Below are positions 11,467-22,741 of a stretch of DNA of 64,000 nt, piece by piece. The position numbers and the translations under genes were made by a program. The stretch comes from Areca catechu (Eukaryota > Streptophyta > Magnoliopsida > Arecales > Arecaceae): contig CM038041.1 of assembly GCA_021397845.1 (NCBI GenBank), positions 145,182,780-145,246,779 on the forward strand, in the 5' to 3' direction. How positions within the stretch are numbered: position 1 is the stretch's first letter; each line of letters starts with the position of its first letter. The notes below the pieces were generated by a model. That model saw nothing but the letters and a program-made list of their open reading frames with translations, was not told the origin of the DNA and did no database searches.

Positions 11467-13690
11467 TGAAGGAAAACTAGTGCATCGGACGCCTACCCTA
11501 GGCATGCTACACTAGGGAGTAGGTATTGCATAATTTAAAATTTTAAACATGCATATGGAAAAACCTACTCATGCACAGGATCTAACATAAACATGATGCA
11601 TGAAATAGATACACTGGCATGTAAAGGCAAGTGCAATAATTATAAACAATATGATAATATTAAGATCTAAACATGCATGATAAATAACAGGTAAATAACA
11701 TACCTTATAGAGCTTCCATTAACAGCAAATCAAGGCAGCTAGTTAAACTCCTTCAACAGCAAATCAAATTTGGAAGAGATTGATCCAATCACTCAAGGTG
11801 TCCAAATGTCCACCCTCTAGAGTATCCACGTGCGGGCTCTCGTTGATCCAACTCTCAGATGGATGCTAGTTCTCCAGGTATCAACAACAAGTCACGGACG
11901 TATGGTGCAGGGAAGACCAAAGAGATCTTCATGGACAGTCTTCTCCAAGACTGCCTTTACTCCCCCAAAAGAACACAAAATGGATTGTGAAGACAGGGAA
12001 GGAATACACGGAACTTCCAAAGAAATTCTGCACTCAGATTTTTCTCCTAAAAACTTGCTCTCGGCTCGTCTCTAATGCCCTGTTCTATTCTTCACCTCTC
12101 AAATATTTCTCTCACGGCTCTGTTCTTCCCATCTCCCTCATCTCACGTACCCTATTTTTTCCTCTCATAAAACCTCTCACAGCACACGGCCTTCAACCCA
12201 AAAAATATTTGTAGAGAAAAAATCGTGAAGGCTTGGAAGGGATCGTGCAAGATCACCGGATAAAACCAAACCTCAAATGAAATGGCTCTTGATTGGTTTT
12301 AGATGCTGGGAACCAAAAGCTTGGAAGAGAAACAAGCGGCTAAATCACCATGAAAAACAGGGAAGAAAAGGAAAGAGGATGTGCGGGAGAAAACACCGTG
12401 AGATCCCATCTAGATCACGGTGCAAAAGATAACAATCGGATAAACCAAGCTTCATCCGATCAACAAACTAATCTTATCCAATTCAATCGGTAAAAATAGG
12501 GGAAGGTGGGAACAAACAGCGATGAACCATTTAAATCATCGTATAAACAAAGCAAGTTTTAAAACTGGTTCATAAAAATCCTGGTCCGACCAAACCTGAT
12601 CAGCAAGAAAAAATTGGGTCCAATCCTGGTCTACCAGAAATAGTTCCTTGTTGACCCAAACCAATCCTGGTCGATCCAAATCAGACCAGATAGACCAGAA
12701 AAAATTTAATGTGTGCTCAATCAGACCGTTTGACCTTAATACTGAAATGATTTCCAATCATTAAATGGCTCCCGGATCAAGAAGAAATCCTCTATAGCGT
12801 GTGACTTCATAGGTTCAAACCTAAACGGTAGCACTGGAACACTTCCAGAACCAGCACAAGTACCATCTAGTAATGGGTCCCGATGTCGTCCGAATAGGCT
12901 GAAGATGCAAGAGCAATCTATTGAACCTCTGGCATATGATTATCGTATAATTCATCTTTTTGACCTCCAATGCTCAAGATGACCTAGGGTTAGACTATCA
13001 ACCCTTACTATGTCAATCCATAACATGTCTCAACCTCACAAGTCTAGTGACTCCTTACTAGGACTACCCCGACCGAGGATTTGCTAAATTGAGATATTGT
13101 GAGACATTCAATCCAAACAATTTAGACAGGTCAATTCCATCTTGGTTCATCACTACTCCACAAGTACTTGCTTGTACCCAAAAACCTTCCATCACCGGAT
13201 TAGAAATCCAGGTAGTCTGGCACCAAAGCACAGGGAGTTGCTTGCAAGCTACCATGGTGACCTCAGGTCGGAGGGATACATATACCCATATCCAATCGCG
13301 AGCAATCCTTTGACGGAAAGGAGATCCACGGAGTCATGTTCAATAAGATGTCACACATCCCACTTGCAGATCACATCAGTATCACTATACTCCTTTGGTC
13401 AAGAGGACAATCAAATGATGCGAACCACAACAACCTACACTTGATACGTTGCCATTTTGTTCAATGTATCCTTTGGTTGTGAACCTTTTAAAGGACCACT
13501 CGATATATCCTCTCTATATCGAAGTCAGTGCAGTCCTAAGGACTTCATCACATAAATAGAGTTCATTACAAGAAAATGAATAATGTAATGAGTTGCCAAA
13601 ATAAAGTTTTATTAATTCATATACAAATTACAATACAAAGCACAACCGCCTACAGCCTAAGCGATTGGCTTTGGGACACAATTCCTAATA
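11467..13690 (-). repeat. Element A 5' LTR (2224 bp)
   Basis: On the minus strand it starts at 13690 with TATTAGGAAT (TG changed to TA) and ends CTTCA at 11467, next to the primer site. It pairs with 3647-5907. Confidence 0.95.
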
Positions 13691-13695
13691 TGCAT
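13691..13695. repeat. Target-site duplication of A, right copy (TGCAT)
   Basis: An exact match to 3642-3646; beyond it the leader of C resumes. Confidence 0.95.
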
Positions 13696-13761
13696 AACAT
13701 TATATGATTACATAGCAATCATATTATAGCATGATATTTCAATACCCCGTTCACCTCACTT

Positions 13762-13908
13762 TTTCATGGGATATGGCCACAGCGGCACCCCTACATGCCA
13801 TAGGTGACCCATTGAATGGGAGGAGAAGGCCTTTAAACCATACTTGGCTCCTATGATTGGACGGCCATGGTGACTAATCCAATCCAAAGTAGTTACTAGG
13901 ATAAAACT
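13762..13908 (-). other. Shared conserved block in C leader (copy in C)
   Basis: In element sense the block runs from CCTAGTAACT through GTCACCATGG and CATAGGAG to GGGGTGCCGC and TATCCCATG. The same block, in the same sense, is in H (53650-53790) and in the 3' non-coding part of the gag-only elements (19318-19462, 23664-23808, 39653-39798). Complementary arms CATAGG/CCTATG (13799-13804 and 13850-13855) could form a stem. Confidence 0.85.
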
Positions 13909-14035
13909 TGTTATAACGATGCATTTGATCAACAATATACATAACATCATATCATAACAAAATCATGCTATTTTCATGATAAAATAGAAACCAAACATAT
14001 TAATTCTAATATGCATATAATCACAATTCTGGAAG

Positions 14036-14150
14036 AGTCAACTCAAAAGGTTCCGGGTCGACTCGGTTTCTGGTCGGGTCGACTCGAATAGGGTTCAGGT
14101 CGACTCGGTCTCTTGTTGGGTCGACTCGAATAGGGTTCGAGTCGACTCAA
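14036..14150 (-). repeat. GTCGAC palindrome array, 21-bp period, in C leader
   Basis: TCGAC cores start at 14058, 14079, 14100, 14121 and 14142, exactly 21 bp apart, with a degenerate TCAAC at 14038. Between them the unit reads like TCGACTCGAATAGGGTTCAG. It begins about 50 bases downstream of the C primer site. Confidence 0.92.
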
Positions 14151-14203
14151 ATATGGATGTTCATGAACTTTAAAATGATACATAATTGAATGAACTAAGG
14201 GTT

Positions 14204-14215
14204 GCTATGATACCA
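14204..14215 (-). promoter_or_regulatory. Element C primer-binding site
   Basis: TGGTATCATAGC on the minus strand, one base after the LTR end at 14217. It has one difference from the initiator-Met consensus seen elsewhere in the window. Confidence 0.9.
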
Positions 14216-14216
14216 T

Positions 14217-15587
14217 TGAAGGGGATTTCTAGGAGCCTAGGTCATCATGCTACATGCGGAAGTGAATTTTAAAACAAAAATTTAAGCATGAAAACCCTAA
14301 CTGACTAGAAGAAATCCTAATTCCCAGATCCACCTAAACATTATCAAATAATGAATCATAAATGAGGTACAAGAAACATACCTGAAATGCTATTTTTCAT
14401 TTCTTTCCACAAGGCTCACAAGTGCAATCCCTCCAACAATGATCCACATGAGAATTGAACCAAGAAAGAATTCCTTCTTCAGTTGCTTGCTTGACTAGGA
14501 CTCTTCTTGACAACCTTCTAGAGTTTGACCTTTGAAGGATGCCCTGTCCTTCTGTAGGGTACTCTGAATGCCTTCCAAAACCACTCTTGGATTTGGTATT
14601 GCCCTCCTCAAGAATACTCTAGGCTTATGTCTTAAATTCTAAGACTTGTCCTAAAAAGAACAACCTTGTCTTTAAGAGACAAGGTTTTGTCTTAAAGGAG
14701 GAGGGAGGGAGAACAAAAAGAAACTCTCAAAATATCTTTACGGTGGAATCTAATATATGAAACTCATATCACCACACCTATATATAGTTTTAAGATGGGC
14801 GTGTAATATGTCCTCCCTCAAGTTATCAGATATGATTTTTCAAGATCGAAGAGAGGTTATGTGGCTTGAAAAATCATATCCAATATGTCTTATCATGCAT
14901 CAAAGCCCATATTAGCATCCATTCTCATTCTTGGATAATTTGTGACTTGCCACATGGCAAGTGCCAGTCTCTGGGAAGCCAAGAGGTACCTCTTCAATCT
15001 CCAAATATCAGAGAATATGAAGAGTCCTGATAGTAGAGGGACACTACTTCAAGCCGCGTGCTAAATGAAGAGACGCATCTCTTCATGCATGCATTTTCCT
15101 TCCACACCTTTCATGCCAATTCAAAAAGGTTTGACTGGTCAAAAATTATCCTAAGGGGCATGGGGATGTGTGCCAAGAATGTCCTAAATAAATCAGCCAA
15201 AGTGATTCATCTGCAGAAGGACTCTTGGTCTTTTCTATGCCCACTCTTCCTTGGCGCGTGCAATATTGCGCCCAAGGGTCCATGCCGATTTGGACCCTAA
15301 TCCAAGTGGCATTTCAAGTCCAAATAAATCAGGATAAAACTTGATTAAGGTTGTCTTAACCAAGACTTAACCTAATTTAAGTCTTTCTTAAATTGGTTAA
15401 TAAAATAGCAAGCAACTGGACACAAATCATTTGGGTTAGAAATTAGGTTAGCCTACACATGCTACTGTGCAATCTATGATTAGCTAACCAATTAGGATCC
15501 CATGACTCTAATTAAATTATATATGACTTCCTTGATCAACTCTCTAATATGTGTGACCCTTTGGATTCCATATTTAGCCAGCAGTAG
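14217..15587 (-). repeat. Element C 5' LTR, 3' (primer-site side) half
   Basis: It ends CTTCA at 14217 beside the primer site. It matches D from about 61500 to 62872 in reverse, for example the paired stretch on either side of GAAGAGGTACCTCTTC-like sequence near 14980. A TATATATA box lies at 14779-14786 (minus), corresponding to TATAAATA at 62300 in D. The other half is at 36116-37169. Confidence 0.88.
15583..15587. repeat. Target-site duplication of the tandem array, left copy (AGTAG)
   Basis: AGTAG here and AGTTG at 36111-36115 differ by one base. Element D, which lacks the insertion, has a single AGTAG at this place (reverse strand near 61501), which confirms the site. Confidence 0.9.
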
Positions 15588-15830
15588 TATTGACTCTGGT
15601 CTTGATTTTGATGATTGACAAAATATTTAAGTATATATGAGTACTAATTATATTTTAAGTGTGTTTATCAGATCTTAGTACTCATCCATGTTGAATGAAT
15701 AAATGCTTGTATTTTAATTGAAAAAGTCCTTAAATTAATAAAAAATCAAGTATATGGACTTTGGAATTGGTATGGAAGAACTTGAAGAAGTTAAAGTTTG
15801 ATTTTTAGCAAGTTTCAGCAATGGCACGCC

Positions 15831-16080
15831 CAAGTGTCGACACCTGAAGGTGAAGTGTCGACACTTGAGAATGAAGTATTGACACCTGGAAATGAAGTGT
15901 CAACTCAAGGCCTGAGATTTTTTGAAAATACAGAACTATGCCATTTGGAGGTTTTTGTGTCGACTCACGGGAATGAAGTGTCGACACTTGAAGATGAAGT
16001 GCTGACTCACAGAAGTGAAGTGTCGACACTTAAGAATAAAGTGTCGACACCTGGAGGTGAAGTGTTGACACTTGGACAGT
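15831..16080 (+). repeat. GTCGAC palindrome array, 21-bp period, in LTR 1
   Basis: About nine units with the core AAGTGTCGACACTT, a perfect 14-bp palindrome, occur in two blocks interrupted by about 60 bp. The first cores begin at 15837, 15858 and 15879, 21 bp apart. The array lies about 100-350 bp upstream of the TATA box, i.e. in the U3 enhancer position. Confidence 0.93.
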
Positions 16081-16451
16081 AACGGCTAGTTTTCTGGGCT
16101 GTAGAACTTCTCCAACTTGCTTTCAAATGGCTATATTTTAATCCCAACAGTCATAAATAGTCATCTATAATTTGGAGGGCTATATAAACATCAAAAATCA
16201 AATGGGGATGCAATCCTTTGGTGTGATTTTTGAATATTCTTCAAGGATTCAAGAGTTGAGTGGTTCAAGCCTTCAAGCTTCCAAGTTTCAAAGAGAGCAT
16301 CCAAAGTTCACATCCTCAAGCATAATCAAAGACTTCAACAACTTGAAGACAAGATCTTCATCAACTTTCAAAAGGCTTCAAAGAGATATTTGCTTTATTT
16401 TAGAAAGCTTTAATTGTGTTCTTTCATATTTGTTCTTATATTATTTTACTT

Positions 16452-16745
16452 GAAGTTTTTGGTGAGCCTTGGAAAACCAAAGAAGTTTTTGGTGAGCCTT
16501 GAAAAACTAAAGAGATTTTTGGTAAGCCGTGAAAAACCAAAGTGGTTGTTTGTGAGCCTTGAAACCAACTAAGATTTTACTTGTGAGTCCAAAGTCAAAA
16601 CAAGTTGTTTGGATTCTTGGTTAGCCCGAAAAAGCAAGGGTGGTTGTTGGTGAGCGTTGAAACCAACTAGGGTTTGACATGTGAGTCTAAAGATAAAACA
16701 AGTTGTAAAGGTTGTTAGTGAGCCTAGGTTACAAAACCAACTTAG
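16452..16745 (+). repeat. Minisatellite in LTR 1 downstream of the TATA box
   Basis: Units of about 30 bp have the core TTTTTGGTGAGCCTTGGAAA followed by ACCAAAG. It is repeated in LTR 2 (20834-21110), LTR 3 (35572-35830) and both F LTRs. Confidence 0.85.
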
Positions 16746-17000
16746 TGAAATTCTTAAGGAGATCTTGGGGAGTGGATGTAGGTGCCTTGGATTGCACCGA
16801 ACCACTATAAATATTGGTGTTTGTGTGTGATTATCTCCTTTTTCCTACTTGCAATTTAATTCCTGCACTTTACTTATTATTTTTTGCTGCATTTACTTAA
16901 GTGCATTATTCACAAATACTACATGACCTTCATATAACTGTTTTATTTTTTATAAAACCCAATTCACCCCCCTCTTGGGTTGCATACCTGAGCTTATAAT

Positions 17001-17012
17001 TGGTATTAGAGC
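17001..17012 (+). promoter_or_regulatory. Primer-binding site, unit 1
   Basis: TGGTATTAGAGC, two bases after the LTR; one transition from the initiator-Met consensus. Confidence 0.9.
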
Positions 17013-17055
17013 TCGGTGCTTTATTTTAAAATCTAATGATTTTGAGCTAAAGTTC

Positions 17056-18398
17056 ATGGGAACCCTTGTAGGTATTAGTGTTAGACCATCATTTTTCAAT
17101 GGCACAAATTACACATTTTGAAAAACTCACATTCACATAATTATTCAATCTATTAGTTATCATCTTTGAAAAATTATTGTTAATGGTCCTCATATTCCTT
17201 CCATGTTGGTTATTGGCATTTCCATTCTAAAGCTCGAAAAGGATTGGAATGAATATGACATTAAGCAAACTGAAATCAATGCTAAAGCAATGAACTTGCT
17301 TTATTGTGTATTAGAATTCAATGAATTTAATTAATAGAATCTTGACATGCACATCGATGAAGGAAATATGGGACACACTTGAAGTTACTCATGAGGGTAC
17401 TCTTCAAGTAAAGAATACTAAAATAAATTTGCTTGTACATTCTTTTGAAATCTTTAAAATGATGCATTATGAATCTATATCTGATATGTTTACTAGATTC
17501 ATGACTATTATTAATGAATTAAAAAATCTTGGCAAAGTTTATACTAATGTTGATTTGGTTAACAAAATTCTTAGATCTTTTCCAATATCATGGGATTCAA
17601 AGGTGACAGCGATCCAAGAAGCTAAAGATGTAGAACCTTACCTTTGGAAGAACTTATCGGTTCACTCATGATCCATGAGTTGAATTTATGGTACAAGGAA
17701 GTAATTGCTGATCAAGGGAAGAAAAAGATAATGGCCTTCAAGGCCAAAAATAAATTAAAGGCAATGATGGCTACTTGGAGCGACAGCGAAGATTCAAGTT
17801 CGAATGATGAAATTGCCCATCTTTGCTTCATGGCAAATGAGAAAGAGGTATGTTCTGAAAATGATTATGATTTTATCTTTGATGAACTACATGATGCATT
17901 CAATAATCTTGTGCATGAATATAAATTGTTAAAAATTAAGCACAAAAAATTAAAAAGATATGTAGATTCTTTTTCTCTTGAGAATACCAATCTTGCCAAT
18001 AAAAATGATGATTTAAATACCAAGATTAATGTTTTGCAAGATAAAAAGAATAATCTTTCTAAAGAAAAAAAAAATTAAAAAAAGAAAATTTTGATTTGAA
18101 AGAGTTATCCATTAAGTTTTCAAATGAAAAAGATATTTTATTAAATGAAAAAGATATTTAAAAAAGATTCAGTACTTTTGTATCAAATGATTAGTTTTTA
18201 AAGAAAAATGAAAATCTTAAGTTGCAAAACAAAAATTTCTTAGTTTCTATTACTTCCAACATTGCTTGCTTTAAATATAAAAAATCTGGATTTAATGCCT
18301 ATCATTTTAAAATAAGAAAAGTTTGGGTTCTAAAAGGAATCATATTTACTAACTCTAAAGGACCCAAGAAAGTTTGGGTACCAAAATTGTCCACTTAG
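17056..18398 (+). pseudogene. gag: gag of array unit 1
   Basis: It starts MGTLVGISVRPSFFNGTNY, a copia Gag of the UBN2 type. The central part KMMHYESISDMFTRFMTIIN is well kept, followed by a Lys/Asn-rich, probably coiled-coil stretch (about 17840-18180), and it ends in the motif KKVWVPK (18370-18385). KxWVPK motifs occur in Sirevirus Gag-Pol just before protease (recalled). Early TGG codons read TGA; TTAATTAA at 17327-17334 adds 4 bp and shifts the frame; a 1-bp loss near 17633 shifts it again. There is no recognisable CCHC knuckle. It cannot give full-length Gag. Confidence 0.88.
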
Positions 18399-19976
18399 TA
18401 TATTTTTGTAGGAATGTCTTACAGTCCAACATAAAGAAATGAAATAATTGAATAGTGGTTATACAAGACAACATGAAGAGTGGACAAGCTACATTTTGGA
18501 CTAAATGGTAAAGGAAGGATTCTATACATTAGTAAATCCTAAATATTTCCTTCCATAATTAAAAATGTAGTTGAATATTTATTATAAATACTGCATTATT
18601 TGCTTTGAAAAATTGCTTTTAAATGTTTAATTAGAATCAAGCTTAGACTAATAGTCATTTGTTGTAATCATGAACCTTTTGGTGTTGATGGATTTCATGC
18701 TCTCATGATTAAACTTATGATTATTAGACTTTCAATTGATTTTGATTAATATAGTTTTAAAATTTTTTAAGTAAAATATTGTGATTTATGTGTTTTCTTA
18801 TTTGGCATCTATGCTTAATCTAGAAATGATTTGGATCAAGTATAGAACTAGTAGTTAAGGGTTACTTTTAAGAATAAGGTATGCATATTGATAATCCTTG
18901 CTCTAGTAGCTAGACTTGTTATCAAATTACTTCTAGCATTTGTATGGATATCAAATCATTTCAAATGAATTTTAAATCATGCTAAAAAATCTTTAAATGA
19001 TCAATGTTTTGCATTTTGAAAATCTTGCATATCTTGAAAATTTTAAATCTTTGATTTTAGACTTAGAATTTATGTTCATATCTCAAAATTATCTGAAATT
19101 ATGTTGCATGTGCTTTCATGATTGTATTCCTCAAATGAATGCATATTTTTAAGGGGGAATAATATTTAGGGGGAGCATCTAAAGATTTGTTATCGTGCTT
19201 TGAATATTTTCTTGATATCATGCTTTACTTGCTGTGATACTTCTCCTTATTTTCAAATCTAATCTTTTGAAGGAAGTTACATTCATTTGGTATCAAAATT
19301 TATTTTATAAGAAATGCTCCTAGTAACCGCTTCAGATTGGGTTAGCCACCATGGTCGTTCGGTTATAAGAGATAAGTAGGGTTTAAAGACTCTCTCTTCC
19401 TATTCAATGGGATCTCTTATGATGTGTTGGGGTGCCACTATGGCCTTATCCCATGAATAAGTAAGGTGAATGGATAATATACCTTCAATCATTTCTTGTA
19501 TGTGCTTATCATTTTATGAAATCATGGTCAATCTATATCATATTTCAAGTGGTATCATGTTTAATTGATTTCATGTATTGATTTTGATGATCTACTTGCT
19601 ATTCTTTCAGACTTTATTCTCACTTTGTATTGCCTTTCATCCTTTTTCATGATATCAAAAAGGAAGAAAAAAATGTTAAGTATGAAAAAGGAAAAGATTG
19701 GATAAACATGAAAAATCAAATAAGAAATGAAAGAAAGTACAAAAGGGGGAGAAAAAAGTAAAATGTTATAAATTTAAGGGAAGAATTAGCAAGATCAAGA
19801 AAATTTGAAAAATTTGCATATTTTGAAAAATATTTTGAAGAAGTTTTTGATCATATTTTGAGGGGGAGCTTGGTGCTTATTGATTTTGAGCTTACATGTT
19901 TATCTTATTGTTAATCTTTTTATGCTTATCCTATTCATATACTTAAAGATTTTGTCATCATCAAAAAGGAAGAGAT
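18399..19976 (+). other. 3' non-coding part of unit 1 with multiple polypurine tracts
   Basis: There is no pol or env ORF. Purine tracts of the AGGGGGAG type occur at about 19152-19160, 19174-19182, 19744-19751 and 19860-19868, with the last degenerate one (AAAAAGGAAGAGAT) next to LTR 2. Several polypurine tracts before the 3' LTR are a known Sirevirus trait. The conserved block 19318-19462 lies inside. Confidence 0.8.
19318..19462 (+). other. Shared conserved block, copy in unit 1
   Basis: It has the same order of motifs as in C and H: CTAGTAACCGCTTC, GCCACCATGG, a stem arm ATAAGAGAT (19365-19373), the facing arm ATCTCTTAT (19412-19420), GGGGTGCC and TATCCCATG. The two arms are perfectly complementary and differ in step from the arms in H (CATAGGAGA/TCTCCTATG). 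Confidence 0.85.
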
Positions 19977-21341
19977 TGTTGACTCTAGACTTGATTTTGA
20001 TGATTGACGAAATGTTTAAGTATATATAAGTACTAATTATATTTTAAGTATGTTTATCAGATATTAGTACTCATCCATGTTGAATGAAGAAATACTTGTA
20101 TTTCAGTTGAAAAAGTTCTTAAATTAATGAAAAATCAAGTATATGGACTTTGGAATGGGTATGGAAGAACTTGAAGAAGTTAAAGTTTGATTTTCAGCAA
20201 GTTTTAGCAATGGCACGCTCAAGTGTCGACACCTGAAGGTGAAGTATCGATACTTGAGAATGAAGTGTCGACACCTGGAAATGAAGTGTCGACTCAAGGC
20301 CTGTGATTTTTTGAAAATACAGAACTATGCCATCTGGAGGTTTTTTATCTCAAGTGTCGACTCACGGGAATGAAGTGTCGACACTTAAAGATGAAGGGTC
20401 GACTCACAGAAGTGAAGTGTCGACACCTGGAGGTGAAGTGTCGACACTTAGACAGTAATGGCTGGTTTTCTAGGCTGTAGAACTTCTCCAACTTGCTTTC
20501 AAATGGCTATATTTTTATCCCCAATGGTCATAAACGGTCATCTATGATTTGGAGGGCTATATAAGCATCAAAAATCAAATGGGGATGCAATCCTTTGGTG
20601 AGATTTTTGAATATTCTTCAAGGATTCAAGAGTTGAGTGGTTCAAGCCTTCAAGCTTCCAAGTTTCAAAGAGAGCATCCAAAGTTCACATCCTTAAGCAT
20701 CAATCAAAGGCTTCAACAACTTGAAGACAAGATCTTCATCAACTTTCAAAGGGCTTCAAAGAGATATTTGCTTTATTTTAGAAAGCTTTAATTGTATTCT
20801 TTCATATTTGTTCTTATATTGTTTTACTTGAGGTTTTTGGTGAGCCTTAGAAAATCAAAGAGATTTTTGGTGAGCCTTGGAAAACCAAAAAAGTTTTTGG
20901 TAAGCCTTGGAAAACCAAAGTGGTTGTTGGTGAGCCTTAAAACCAACTAAGATTTTACTTGTGAGCCCGAAGTCAAAACAAGTTGTTTAGGTTATTGGTT
21001 AGCATGAAAAACTAAGGGTGGTTGTTGGTGAGCCTTGAAACCAACTAGGGTTTGACTTATGAGTTCGAAGACAAAACAAGTTGTAAAGGTTGTTGGTGAG
21101 CCTAGGTTACAAAACCATCTTAGTGGAATTCTCAAGGGGATCTTGGAGAGTGGATGTAGGTGCCTTGGAGTGATTATCTCCTTTTTCCTACTTGCACTTT
21201 AATTCCTGCACTTTATTTATTGTTTTCTGTCGCATTTACTTAAGTGCATTATTCACAAATACTACATGACCTTCACATAACTATTTTATTTTTTATAAAA
21301 CCCAATTAACCCCCCTCTTTGGTTGCCTACCTGAGCCTACA
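19977..21341 (+). repeat. Array LTR 2 (1365 bp), shared by both units
   Basis: TGTTGACTCTAG to CCTACA. A palindrome array lies at 20219-20455, TATATAAGC at about 20560, and a minisatellite at 20834-21110. Compared with LTR 3 it lacks about 40 bp near 21168 (the CACCGAACCACTATAAATA region). Confidence 0.93.
20219..20455 (+). repeat. GTCGAC palindrome array in LTR 2
   Basis: About eight AAGTGTCGACACYT-type units, with some cores changed to ATCGAT by transitions; same two-block layout as LTR 1. Confidence 0.92.
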
Positions 21342-21343
21342 AT

Positions 21344-21355
21344 TGGTATCAAAGC
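21344..21355 (+). promoter_or_regulatory. Primer-binding site, unit 2
   Basis: TGGTATCAAAGC, two bases after LTR 2; one transition from the consensus. Confidence 0.9.
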
Positions 21356-21398
21356 TCGGTGCTCTGTTTTAAAATCTAACAATTTTGAGCTAAAGTTC

Positions 21399-22741
21399 AT
21401 GGGAACCCTTGTAGGTATTAGTGTTAGACCATCATTTTTCAATGGCACAAATTACACATTTTGAAAAACTCACATGCACATCCATATTCATCTATTAGTT
21501 ATCACTTTGGAAAATTATTGTTAATGGTCCTCATATTCCTTCCATGTTGGTTAATGGCATTTCCATTCTAAAGCTCGAAGAGGATTGGAATGAATATGAC
21601 ATTAAGCAAACTGAAATCAATGCTAAAACAATGAACTTGCTTTATTGTGCATTGGACTTCAATGAATTTAATTAATAGAATCTCGACGTGTACATCGATG
21701 AAGAAAATATGGGACACACTTAAAGTTACTCATGAAGGTACTCTTCAAGTGAAGAATACTAAAATAAATTTGCTTGTACATTCTTTTGAAATCTTTAAAA
21801 TGATGCATTATGAATCTATATCTGATATGTTTACTAGATTCATGACTATTATTAATGAATTAAAAATTATTGAAAAAGTTTATACTAATGCTTATTTGGT
21901 TAACAAAATTCTTAGATCTTTGCCAATATCATGGGATTCAAAGGTGACGGCGATCCAAGAAGCTAAAGATGTAGAAACCTTACCTTTAGAAGAACTTATC
22001 GGTTCACTCATGATCCATGAGTTGAATTTATGGTACAAGGAAGTAATTGCTGATCAAGGAAAGAAAAAGATAATGGCCTTCAAGGCCAAAAATAAATTCA
22101 AGGCAATGATGGCAACTTGGAGCAATAGCGAAGATTCAAGTTCGGATGATTAAGTTACCCAACTTTGCTTCATGGCAAATGATAAAGAGGTATGTTCTGA
22201 AAGTGATTATGATTTTATCTTTGATGAACTATATGATGCATTCAATGATCTTGTGCATGAATACAAATTACTAAAAATTGAGTACAAAAAATTAAAAAGA
22301 TATATAGATTCTTTTTCTCTTGAGAATACCAATCTTGCCAATAAAAATGATGATTTAAATGCCAAGATTGATGTTTTGAAAAATAAAAAGAATAATCTTT
22401 CTAAAGAAAAAGAAAATTTAGAAAAAAAAAAATTTGATTTGAAAGATTTATCCATTAAGTTTTCAAATGAGAAAGATATTTTATTAAATGAAAAAGATAT
22501 TTAAAAAGGATTCAGTATTTTTGTATCAAATGATGAGTTTTTAAAGAAAAATGAAAATCTTAAGTTGCAAAACAAAAATTTCTTTGTTACTATTACTTCC
22601 AACATTGCAAGCTTTAAATATGAAAAATCTAGATTTAATGCTTATCCTTTTAAAATAAGAAAAGTTTGGATTCCAAAAGGAATCATATTTACTAACTCTA
22701 AAGGATCCAAGAAAGTTTGGGTACCAAAATTATCCACTTAG
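21399..22741 (+). pseudogene. gag: gag of array unit 2
   Basis: It is the same protein as unit 1, with the same TTAATTAA duplication (21668-21675). Two separate 1-bp losses upstream (about 21500-21520) leave the bulk in one frame from 21647. A TAA at 22151-22153 interrupts the acidic SSSDD stretch, then 22172-22504 is open and strongly Lys/Glu/Asn-rich (coiled-coil-like). It ends after KKVWVPK at about 22730. No enzymatic domains follow. A defective structural gene. Confidence 0.87.

Larger units (their letters stand above)
3647..13690 (-). mobile_element. Element A: complete but decayed Angela-like copia retrotransposon (about 10.0 kb)
   Basis: Both LTRs (11467-13690 as 5', 3647-5907 as 3'), a primer site, leader, gag, protease, integrase, RT, RNase H and polypurine tract are present in copia order on the minus strand. 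An exact 5-bp target duplication TGCAT flanks it. It lies in the leader of C. Its LTRs, leader and proteins match those of B closely and those of H more distantly. Many in-frame stops and frameshifts indicate an old copy. Confidence 0.95.
15588..16998 (+). repeat. Array LTR 1 (1411 bp)
   Basis: It starts TATTGACTCTGG (TG changed to TA; the other copies start TGTTGACTCTAG) and ends in a decayed CCTACA (TTATA). A TATA box TATATAAAC is at 16181-16189, downstream of the palindrome array (15831-16080) and followed by a minisatellite (16452-16745). Confidence 0.93.

Noticed and set aside
15798..16082. ORF with seven-residue repeats (EVSTLEN-like)
   Set aside because: It is a by-product of the 21-bp palindrome array: 21 is a multiple of three and the unit has no stop on either strand, so both strands look open. 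The same artefact appears at 24530, 38588, 43008 and 53226.
19977..21341. Two independent gag-only insertions side by side
   Set aside because: The middle LTR has no target duplication of its own and both gags share one unusual 4-bp duplication.
22207..22455. Minus-strand ORF rich in Phe/Ser opposite gag unit 2
   Set aside because: It is the antisense reading of the Lys-rich coiled-coil segment; no homology or start context. Same for 41010-41309.
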